Source: Akkermansiaceae bacterium UBA7890 (GTDB lineage: Bacteria > Verrucomicrobiota > Verrucomicrobiia > Verrucomicrobiales > Akkermansiaceae). From it: a stretch of DNA of 30,463 nt. The stretch is from the NCBI GenBank assembly GCA_002501065.1, contig DLRK01000117.1, positions 9,991 through 40,453 of the forward strand, read 5' to 3'. A program made the position numbers and the translations under genes. Shown here in pieces: positions 24,158 through 30,463 of this stretch. Below the pieces are notes generated by a model that was not told where the DNA came from, made no database searches, and saw only the letters and a program-made list of their open reading frames with translations. Position 1 is the stretch's first letter, and the number at the start of each line of letters is the position of its first letter.

Positions 24158-25687
24158 ATGGAACGAGTGTTACGTCTTCTGGTCGCCTTCTCCATCCTCC
24201 TCTCGGGTTACCTCCCGGTCGCATCTACCGGCGCCGCCCCGCAGAAGAATGTTCTCTTCCTCGCCCTCGACGATCTCAACGACTGGGTTGGATTCCTTGG
24301 TGGATACCCCGGCAAGGTGCACACCCCCAATCTCGATCGCCTGGCCGCCCGTGGCACCGCTTTCACCAATGCCCATTGCACTGCCCCGGTGTGCTGTCCC
24401 AGCCGGGCCTCCGTGATGAGCGGACTACTCCCCACCTCCACCGGCATCTACAACAATCAGCACTGGTGGAAACCCAACCTCCCGGAACTCCGTACCATCC
24501 CTGTCCACTTCCGCGAAAACGGCTACCACACCGTGGGCGCCGGAAAGATCTACCATCATACCGCCGGCAACAATCCCCCCGCCCAGTGGGATCACTTCCA
24601 GCGCAACCTCTTCAATGATAATGGCTGGATTCGACACGGGTCCCGTCTCTATCCGTGGACTCCCGCAAAATCCCGTCCCCGGGAGTTTCCCTACTCCGGC
24701 ATCAAACTCTATTCCGAAGAGGCGGACTGGGGCATCCTGCCTCAACCCGAGGATGGCTACGATGATGCCCTGGTCGCCGACTATGCCGTCCAGTATCTTG
24801 AGAACCTCCCCCGCCGCGGACACGACAAGCCGTTCTTCCTCGCCTGTGGCATCTTCCATCCTCACCTTCCCTGGTACATTCCGCAGAAATACCTCGACCT
24901 CTATCCTCTCGACCGGGTCGTCGTGCCGGAAGACCTCCCTGACGACCTGAAAGACGTTCCTGAAGCTGGCCGCAAGCTCGCGCGACGCAAGTCCGATGAC
25001 CTCGCACGGCTCCGCCAAACCGGCAAGTGGAGAATCGCCGTCCGACACTACCTCGCCAGCATCTCCTTCGCTGATACCCTCGTGGGCCGCGTCCTCGACG
25101 CCCTGGACAAAAGCCCTGCGGCCCAGGACACCATCGTCGTCCTCTGGTCCGATCACGGATGGCACCTCGGCGAAAAGGGACACTGGCACAAGCGCACGCT
25201 ATGGGAGGAAGCCACGCGGGTTCCCTTCGTCATCGCCGCGCCCGGGGTCGGGATGGCCGGACAGCGCTGCAGGCAACCCGTCAGCCTGGTCGACATCTTT
25301 CCGACCCTTATCGAACTCTGCGGCCTTCCCCGGGTGGGCAAGCTTGATGGTATCAGTCTCGTTCCCTGGCTCCTCAAGCCTGACAAGGCCCGCGAGCGTC
25401 CCGCCATCACCATTGAGGAATCGGGACATGTCGCTGTCCGCACCACTCGTTACCGCGTCATTCGCTACACAACCGGACAATGGGAAGTCTACGATCACCG
25501 CAACGACCCGGACGAGCGGACAAACCTCGCACGGGATCCCGGACACACGAGCGCAATCAGGGAAGCCAGGCAGTGGATCCCCCCCGCTCCCGCCTCTCCC
25601 GCCGATTCCAAGAAAGCCTTCGTCTTCGACCATGAGAAGTTCACGTGGAAACACAAGAAGAGTGGTCGGGTGACCAAGGGCAGGTGA
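24158..25687 (+). CDS. exported sulfatase, iduronate-2-sulfatase-like
   Basis: 509 residues from ATG 24158; the frame is open upstream, but only from here is there a signal peptide (1 to about 27, LRLLVAFSILLSGYLPVASTGAA). Metal-site start NVLFLALDDLNDW. The sulfatase signature CCPSRASVMSGL has C79 as the Cys to be oxidised to formylglycine (C79-x-P-S-R). Further conserved parts are VGAGKIYHH, FFLACGIFHPHLPW, DTIVVLWSDHGWHLGEKGHWHKRTLWEEATRVPFVI and VSLVDIFPTLIELCGLP. The HPHLPW and SDHGWHLGEK forms point to the iduronate-sulfatase/choline-sulfatase-like branch. It would remove sulfate esters from polysaccharides in the periplasm or outside. A formylglycine-generating enzyme must be supplied from elsewhere. 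Divergent from the VCBS gene, 88 bases apart. Confidence 0.93.
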   Translation: MERVLRLLVAFSILLSGYLPVASTGAAPQKNVLFLALDDLNDWVGFLGGYPGKVHTPNLDRLAARGTAFTNAHCTAPVCCPSRASVMSGLLPTSTGIYNNQHWWKPNLPELRTIPVHFRENGYHTVGAGKIYHHTAGNNPPAQWDHFQRNLFNDNGWIRHGSRLYPWTPAKSRPREFPYSGIKLYSEEADWGILPQPEDGYDDALVADYAVQYLENLPRRGHDKPFFLACGIFHPHLPWYIPQKYLDLYPLDRVVVPEDLPDDLKDVPEAGRKLARRKSDDLARLRQTGKWRIAVRHYLASISFADTLVGRVLDALDKSPAAQDTIVVLWSDHGWHLGEKGHWHKRTLWEEATRVPFVIAAPGVGMAGQRCRQPVSLVDIFPTLIELCGLPRVGKLDGISLVPWLLKPDKARERPAITIEESGHVAVRTTRYRVIRYTTGQWEVYDHRNDPDERTNLARDPGHTSAIREARQWIPPAPASPADSKKAFVFDHEKFTWKHKKSGRVTKGR

Positions 25688-25750
25688 CCCGCCAGTGGCG
25701 CGCCTTCTTTCCACTTGCATTCCGGAAAACCGCTGTCACCTTGCAGTGGA

Positions 25751-25767
25751 ACTTCCCTACGGGAAGT
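25751..25767. terminator. perfect 7-bp hairpin after the sulfatase gene
   Basis: ACTTCCC, a TAC loop, and GGGAAGT, 63 bases after the sulfatase stop and followed by CTTGATT. It is compact and well placed to end the sulfatase transcript, though the T run is weak. Confidence 0.45.
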
Positions 25768-25773
25768 CTTGAT

Positions 25774-25791
25774 TGACCCACTCTCGGGTCA
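25774..25791. repeat. second inverted repeat in the sulfatase-RNase gap
   Basis: TGACCC and GGGTCA around a 6-base spacer, directly after the first hairpin. It may be a second terminator arm or an operator for the downstream RNase gene. Confidence 0.35.
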
Positions 25792-25859
25792 CGCGCCGAG
25801 CTAACCCGCCGGCAGCATTTTGCGCGTCTCTCCGCGAACGCCCTGTCCGCCCGACGCGC

Positions 25860-27362
25860 ATGCACCAATCCACAATTACGCCTATCATGAAATCAACATC
25901 CCGTCCAAAGTCGGGATCCTCCCTCCGTGAGGTCTTTCCTCGCAAGGTCCTCCTTGAGGCAAAACGCCTCGGAACCACCGTTCACCCCCGGGAAATCGCC
26001 AATCGCACCGATTGCCGCCGACACCCGGTCATCACCATTGATCCCGCCTCCGCCCGCGACTTCGACGACGCCTTCTCGCTGCGCCGGACCCGCAGGGGCC
26101 CCTGGGAACTGCGGATCCATATTGCGGATGTCTCTCACTACGTGAAGACCGGGTCCTCCCTCGACCGGGAGGCCCGCCTGCGTGGCAATTCAACCTATCT
26201 GCCCGACCGCGTCATTCCCATGCTGCCCGAGTCCCTCAGCAACAACCTCTGCTCCCTTCTCCCCGGCGTCGAACGCCTCACCAAATGCGTGGAATTTCTT
26301 CTAAGTGATGACGGGCAAATCCTCCGGACCAGATTCTCGTCCGCCGTCATCCGCTCCCGCCGCCGCTTCACCTATGAAGATGCCATGCGCGTTATCGGGG
26401 GCAAGACCACCAATTCCCTCGAGCGCATGATCCAGGATGCCGATCACCTCGCCCAGAAACTTCGCGCCCGCCGCCTCCGGGCTGGTTCACTTGAATTCTC
26501 TTCCACGGAAACCTGCCTTCGTCTCGATCGGCGGGGCCGGGTCATTGATATTGAGCAGGTCCAGCACGACCAGTCCCACCAACTCATCGAGGAGTTCATG
26601 CTCCTCGCTAACGAAGCCGTCGCCACCCGGCTCCTCCAATTGCGCAAACCCGGCATCCACCGGGTCCATGAGCATCCCGATCCTGCCCGTCTCCGGGAGT
26701 TTCGCGAAGAAGTCCACTTCCACCGGATTCCCTGTGGCAATCTCGGCAAACCTAGGGAAGTCCAGAAACTCCTGGGGCGGCTGGAGAAATCCAGCATCGG
26801 ACCCGCGCTCCGGATCGGTTTCCTCCGGACCCTCCCCCGCGCCCGCTATGCCACCCGGTCGCTGGGCCACTACGGCCTGGCCAAGGAAAACTACGCCCAC
26901 TTCACCTCCCCCATCCGGCGCTACGCCGATTTACTCGTCCACCGGGCACTCTTCCAGAAGAGAGGACCCGACCCTCGTGACCTGCGCCGCGTAGCCGAAC
27001 ATCTCTCGGCCACCGAACGGGCCTCCAGCGAGGCCGAACGGAACAGCAAGCGCTCCAAGCTATGTGCCTACCTCAAGAATCAATTGCGGCAGGGCAAACC
27101 AAGGACCTGCACCGCCCTCGTCACGGAAATCGTCCCCTATGGATTCTTCGTGGACATCGAGGAATTGGGCATGGGCGGCCTCGTCCCCCGCAACCTTCTC
27201 AAGGATGACCGTTACGATTTCGATTCCACCCGACGACAGATCCGGGGCCGCCGATCCCACCGTCTCATCCGCGTCGGGGACCGTGTCCAGGTCACGGTCG
27301 CCAGGGTTGACACCACCCGTCAACGTGTCGACTTCACCTTTCCCGAACGCCAGCGAACGTGA
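25860..27362 (+). CDS. rnr: RNase R/II-family 3'-5' exoribonuclease without cold-shock domains
   Basis: 500 residues; full RNase R has roughly 700-800. The RNB catalytic domain starts almost at once: DPASARDFDDAFSL gives the four metal Asp (D61, D67, D69, D70), then IHIADVSHYVKTGSSLDREA, GNSTYLPDRVIPMLPE, EEFMLLANEAVA and HFTSPIRRYADLLVHR with the catalytic Arg. A C-terminal S1 domain (about 415-495, CTALVTEIVPYGFFVDIEELGMGGLV) follows. The two N-terminal cold-shock RNA-binding domains of RNase R are missing, and no frame upstream encodes them. It should degrade RNA 3' to 5', with RNA binding resting on S1 and the basic N-terminus (KSTSRPKSGSSLREVFPRK). ATG 25860 or 25887 is the start; the TTG at 25773 adds an implausible leader. 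Confidence 0.9.
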   Translation: MHQSTITPIMKSTSRPKSGSSLREVFPRKVLLEAKRLGTTVHPREIANRTDCRRHPVITIDPASARDFDDAFSLRRTRRGPWELRIHIADVSHYVKTGSSLDREARLRGNSTYLPDRVIPMLPESLSNNLCSLLPGVERLTKCVEFLLSDDGQILRTRFSSAVIRSRRRFTYEDAMRVIGGKTTNSLERMIQDADHLAQKLRARRLRAGSLEFSSTETCLRLDRRGRVIDIEQVQHDQSHQLIEEFMLLANEAVATRLLQLRKPGIHRVHEHPDPARLREFREEVHFHRIPCGNLGKPREVQKLLGRLEKSSIGPALRIGFLRTLPRARYATRSLGHYGLAKENYAHFTSPIRRYADLLVHRALFQKRGPDPRDLRRVAEHLSATERASSEAERNSKRSKLCAYLKNQLRQGKPRTCTALVTEIVPYGFFVDIEELGMGGLVPRNLLKDDRYDFDSTRRQIRGRRSHRLIRVGDRVQVTVARVDTTRQRVDFTFPERQRT

Positions 27363-27370
27363 CCTCCGAC

Positions 27371-27643
27371 CTACCGGTCTCCCGACTGGCGGGCTGCTCC
27401 TGATCCCCCCTTGGGGGCCGCGGAACCACCAGCCGAACCGCTGGCCTTGCCTCCCGCGCGGGCACTGGGGCTGTGAGCCCCCTGGGCAGATTCCAGATCA
27501 CCGGATTCCAGCAATTTTGCCACGGGCGGATGCTCGAGCGCCTTGGGAGTGATCTGACCGGTCTTGCCAGGTTGCAGGAAAAGGCGCTTGCCACCCGGAA
27601 GCGGCACGAGAAGGGGTTTTTTGCTCTTGTTGGTAACGTCCAT
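27371..27643 (-). CDS. small conserved-looking protein of unknown function
   Basis: 90 residues. The N-terminal half looks folded: MDVTNKSKKPLLVPLPGGKR, then LFLQPGKTGQITPKALEHPPV and KLLESGDLE. The C-terminal 37 residues are low complexity (Gly, Ala, Ser, Lys). I do not know a function. The short beta pattern VPLPGGKxLFLxPGxTGQI looks like a small beta-barrel or phage-derived accessory protein, but that is only an impression. It sits tail-to-tail with the RNase gene (8 bases apart) and divergent from the propeller gene. Confidence 0.6.
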   Translation of the reverse strand: MDVTNKSKKPLLVPLPGGKRLFLQPGKTGQITPKALEHPPVAKLLESGDLESAQGAHSPSARAGGKASGSAGGSAAPKGGSGAARQSGDR

Positions 27644-27694
27644 GGATCCGCTCGGGGCTCGGCTTGACCGAGGCTAGCACAGGAAAACAAGGCC

Positions 27695-27710
27695 GCCATT
27701 GGATAATGGC
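27695..27710. promoter_or_regulatory. inverted repeat, possible operator
   Basis: GCCATT and AATGGC around GGAT form a perfect 6-bp dyad, 36 bases before the propeller gene start and 51 bases from the divergent small gene. The position fits a regulator site for one or both genes; no regulator is known. Confidence 0.3.
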
Positions 27711-27746
27711 AATGGTCCGGAAATTCTGTAGGCTGGCTGAAAGTTC

Positions 27747-29081
27747 ATGAAAAAAATCCTGCTCCTTGTCATCCTGTCCTCCTCTCTCACCTCCCAGGCG
27801 GAAGACTGGCCCCAGTGGTTCGGCCCGCAGCGGGATGGCATCTGGCGCGAGTCCGGCATCCTTGAGAAATTCCCGGAGGGTGGACCCAGGGTTCTCTGGC
27901 GCACCCCCATCCAGCGAGGCTACGCCGGACCAGCCGTTGCCGGCAAGCGGGTCTACCTCATGGATCGTGAAGTGGACCGCAGCGCGAAAGCCAAACGCGA
28001 ATCCGCCCGCACCGGTAGCCAACCGGGAAAGGAACGCCTCCTCTGCCTCGACGCCTCCGACGGAACGGTCATCTGGGAGAAATCCTATCCCTGTGCCTAT
28101 ACCATGTCCTACCCCGCCGGTCCTCGCGTCACTCCCCTCGTAAACGGGGAACGGGTCTACAGTTCCGGCGCTGAGGGACTCCTCGTATGCCGCTCGACGA
28201 CGGACGGCAGGGAACTCTGGCAACACGACTTCAAGGAACGCTTCCAGGCCAGGACCCAGACCTGGGGTTTTGCTGCTTCGCCCCTCATCCACGGCGATCT
28301 CCTCATCTGCCTCGCGGCCGGGAAGGGAAGCATCGCGGTCGCCTTCCACAAGGAAACCGGCAAGGAAGTCTGGCGGGCTCTGAACGCCGGTCAACCGGGC
28401 TACTGTCCCCCCCGTATCGTGAAACATGCGGGTCGCGACCTGCTCATCATCTGGCACCCCGAAAGCGTCAACGCCCTCGACCCCGCAACCGGCCGGCTCT
28501 TCTGGACCATTCCCTGGAAAATCCGGTTCGGCCTCACCATTCCCATGCCCCAGATGATCGACAAGGACCACCTCTTCCTGTCCTCCTTCTATAATGGTTC
28601 CATGCTGCTCCGTCTGCAGAAGGGCAATGGCACTCCGGAAATCGTCTACCGCACGAAGCAGGCCAGCGAGCGGCAGACCACGCACCTCCATGGGATCATG
28701 AACACGACCGTGCTCCAGGACGGACATCTCTTCGGAGCCTGCAGCTACGGCCAGTTCCGGTGCATGGAGGCGCTCACCGGCAAGCGGGTGTGGGAGTCCC
28801 TGGAACCCATCGCCCTCGACGAACCGACCCGGTGGGGAACGGTCTTCGTCACCCCGCACGAGGACCGCTACTTCCTCTTCACCGAAAAGGGCGACCTCGC
28901 CATCGCCCGACTCTCCGTCAAGGGCTACGAGGAGATCGACCGGGCCCACGTCATCGAGCCCAACGGGGCCGATCTTCGGCAGCGCCGCATCGTCTGGTCC
29001 CACCCCGCCTACGCCCACAAGTGCGTCTTCATCCGCAACGACACGGAAGTGATTTGCCTCTCGCTCGCGAAGAAGAACTGA
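27747..29081 (+). CDS. exported PQQ-type beta-propeller protein
   Basis: 444 residues. Signal peptide 1-18 (KKILLLVILSSSLTSQA). The mature protein begins EDWPQWFGPQRDGIW, a start very common in outer-membrane or periplasmic propeller proteins of Verrucomicrobiota and Planctomycetota. PQQ_2/BamB-like blades follow: LLCLDASDGTVIWEKSYP, LLVCRSTTDGRELWQHDF, VAFHKETGKEVWRAL, NALDPATGRLFWTIPW and RCMEALTGKRVWESLEP. There are no clear PQQ-dehydrogenase active-site residues, so it is not assumed to bind PQQ. It lies between two sulfatase genes, which suggests an exported role near polysaccharide use, but no specific function can be read. Confidence 0.88.
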   Translation: MKKILLLVILSSSLTSQAEDWPQWFGPQRDGIWRESGILEKFPEGGPRVLWRTPIQRGYAGPAVAGKRVYLMDREVDRSAKAKRESARTGSQPGKERLLCLDASDGTVIWEKSYPCAYTMSYPAGPRVTPLVNGERVYSSGAEGLLVCRSTTDGRELWQHDFKERFQARTQTWGFAASPLIHGDLLICLAAGKGSIAVAFHKETGKEVWRALNAGQPGYCPPRIVKHAGRDLLIIWHPESVNALDPATGRLFWTIPWKIRFGLTIPMPQMIDKDHLFLSSFYNGSMLLRLQKGNGTPEIVYRTKQASERQTTHLHGIMNTTVLQDGHLFGACSYGQFRCMEALTGKRVWESLEPIALDEPTRWGTVFVTPHEDRYFLFTEKGDLAIARLSVKGYEEIDRAHVIEPNGADLRQRRIVWSHPAYAHKCVFIRNDTEVICLSLAKKN

Positions 29082-29173
29082 ACTGTCGCATCGCGCTGCT
29101 CCCCGACTGCCACGTCTTGAGCATGGCGCTATCCCGCCGCCCATCCTCCCCGGGGCCCGATAATTCGCCCTTC

Positions 29174-30463
29174 CTACTCCGCCCGCAATCCCTGGCCCTT
29201 GCGCAGGGCGGAGAGTTGGGCGGCCAGGTGCTTTACGACCTCCGGGTGAGCCGCCTGCACGTTCTTCTGCTCTCCCACGTCCCTGGAGAGGTCGTAGAGC
29301 TGCCCCACCCCGGCCTTCTTGCCCGGGATGAACTTCCAGTGCCCGGACCGGATCGCGACCTGCCGGCTGGCCTCCTCCAAGGTGTAGGACACCCCCTTCT
29401 CATCCTTGCCGAGAAAGGCCCCCAGGGTATTCCGGCTGTCCCGGGCCTCCCCCGGCTTGAGCTTGATCCCCAGTAACTCGGCAAAGGAGGCGATGAAATC
29501 AATCTGGCTCACGAGGGCCGAGGAAACTCCCGGCTTGATGCGCCCCGGCCATTTCACGATGAAGGGAACCCGCGTGCCACCCTCGTAAATCTGATACTTC
29601 CCCCCACGATAGGGACCCGAGCCATCGTGCCCCTGGTCCGACTCCTGGCTCGATTTGCGCACCGTGGAGCCGTCCTCGTAACCATCGTCATAGACCGGTC
29701 CATTATCGGAGGAGACGATCAGGATCGTGTTTTCCGTGAATCCCGTGTCCTCGAGGGCCTGCTCCACCGCCCCCACCAGCCAGTCAAACTGCACCATGGC
29801 ATCGCCCCGCTTACCCAGTTTGGTTTTTCCCTGGAACCGCGGATGCGGAGCCCGGGGAACGTGAATGTCCTGGGAGGAGAGGTAGAGAAAGAAGGGCTTC
29901 TCCTTCTTCTGCCGTTCGAGGAACTTGCGGGCCTGGGAAGCAAACTCATCAGCCATCGTTTCGTCGTTCCAGAGGGCGGATTTCCCGCCCCACATCTTGC
30001 CGATGCGCCCAATCCCGTTGATCACGGTCTCACTGTGCTGGGGATCCCCGGGATAGTAGGTCTCGGCCTCCGGGTTGGTGCGGCCGTAGGGATACACCGT
30101 ACTCTTGTGACCCTCCGGGGCAGACCCGACATAGAGCGGGTCGGAGGGGTTGAGGTTCACCACCTTGTAATTCTCAAGATAGACGCAGGGAACCCGGTCG
30201 TTGGTGGAGGGCAGGAGAAAGGAATAATCGAAACCCACTTCGAGGGGACCCGGCTTCACCTCGGCGTTCCAGTTCACTGGAGTTCCCTTCGATCCGAGTC
30301 CGAGGTGCCACTTTCCCACCACCCCGGTATGGTAGCCCGCCCGGCGGAAGAGCTTGGGCAGGGTGAGGATGTCGGTCGGAATGCAGAGTGGTGCGTTGGG
30401 CGGCAAAATCCTCACCCCTTCCCGGAACCCGTAGAGACCACTCAGCATCGAATAGCGCGAGGG
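29174..30463 (-). CDS. sulfatase, arylsulfatase-A-like (partial, N-terminus beyond the right edge)
   Basis: The reading frame continues to the last base: the first visible residues are PSRYSMLSGLYGFR, the end of the sulfatase signature C-x-P-S-R. So the Cys turned into formylglycine lies two residues outside the window, and the Met at 30448 is not the start. Visible conserved parts: GKWHLGLGSKG, FFLYLSSQDIHVPRAPH, ENTILIVSSDNGPVYDDGYE, HDGSGPYRGGKYQIYEGGTRVPFIVKWPG, and SQIDFIASFAELLGI. This is the arylsulfatase-A/N-acetylgalactosamine-6-sulfatase-like branch, distinct from the other sulfatase in the window. It would release sulfate from sulfated glycans outside the cytoplasm. It converges on the propeller gene with 92 bases between stops. 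Confidence 0.92.
   Translation of the reverse strand, partial: PSRYSMLSGLYGFREGVRILPPNAPLCIPTDILTLPKLFRRAGYHTGVVGKWHLGLGSKGTPVNWNAEVKPGPLEVGFDYSFLLPSTNDRVPCVYLENYKVVNLNPSDPLYVGSAPEGHKSTVYPYGRTNPEAETYYPGDPQHSETVINGIGRIGKMWGGKSALWNDETMADEFASQARKFLERQKKEKPFFLYLSSQDIHVPRAPHPRFQGKTKLGKRGDAMVQFDWLVGAVEQALEDTGFTENTILIVSSDNGPVYDDGYEDGSTVRKSSQESDQGHDGSGPYRGGKYQIYEGGTRVPFIVKWPGRIKPGVSSALVSQIDFIASFAELLGIKLKPGEARDSRNTLGAFLGKDEKGVSYTLEEASRQVAIRSGHWKFIPGKKAGVGQLYDLSRDVGEQKNVQAAHPEVVKHLAAQLSALRKGQGLRAE

Noticed and set aside
27498..29144. 548-codon minus-strand frame antisense to the propeller gene
   Set aside because: Gly/Val/Glu-rich shadow frame; the plus frame has a signal peptide and propeller blades.
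1..30463. tRNA genes, rRNA genes, CRISPR arrays, insertion sequences, attachment sites
   Set aside because: I looked for them in the gaps and saw no cloverleaf, regular repeat array, transposase or long terminal inverted repeat.

Overview
The window looks like a chromosomal segment of a member of the Verrucomicrobiota (PVC group). This is inferred from gene content, not from a marker tree. The signs are a GreA factor with a very long N-terminal extension (a form otherwise known from Chlamydiae), a tandem AsnC-type protein, exported sulfatases, a VCBS/ASPIC surface protein, a PQQ-type propeller protein of the kind common in Verrucomicrobiota and Planctomycetota, and a coproheme decarboxylase of the YPMxK type. 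The DNA is GC-rich and densely coding. I see no rRNA, tRNA, CRISPR array, insertion sequence or prophage.

Layout. 1-1730 (minus): a small ferredoxin, a DUF721/DciA-like protein, and a HAD-hydrolase/FolB fusion that runs off the left edge. 1882-3533 (plus): an acidic single-pass membrane protein and hemQ/chdC. 3586-4779 (minus): a prepilin peptidase with a large insertion. 4858-9431 (plus): the CCA-adding enzyme, a double wHTH-AsnC protein resembling siroheme decarboxylase subunits, then a PhoB/PhoR-type two-component pair. 9557-15385 (minus): lolD-like, ilvE, mcsA, mcsB, clpC. 15488-15844 (plus): an FtsB/DivIC-like protein. 15860-19027 (minus): long greA then eno. 19425-20983 (plus): an Asp/Glu racemase-family protein and a YwaF-like membrane protein. 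20956-24069 (minus): a 1037-residue exported VCBS protein. 24158-29081 (plus): a sulfatase, a short RNase R-like enzyme and a propeller protein, with one small minus-strand gene at 27371-27643. 29174 to the right edge (minus): a second sulfatase, cut at its active-site signature.

How the genes work together. The left two thirds is core metabolism and housekeeping: folate, heme, tRNA maturation, signalling, proteolysis, cell division, glycolysis and transcript elongation. The clearest functional unit is mcsA-mcsB-clpC. It encodes a protein-arginine kinase, its zinc-binding activator and the Clp unfoldase that takes phosphoarginine-marked substrates, but no CtsR repressor gene lies beside it. 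The right third is rich in exported proteins (two sulfatases, a VCBS/ASPIC protein, a propeller), which suggests breakdown of sulfated polysaccharide, as is typical of marine or freshwater Verrucomicrobiota.

I found no obviously new multi-gene system. The items most worth a second look are the HAD-FolB fusion, the arginine-phosphorylation operon without CtsR, the very long GreA, the prepilin peptidase insertion, the RNase R without cold-shock domains, and the hemQ-linked membrane protein.
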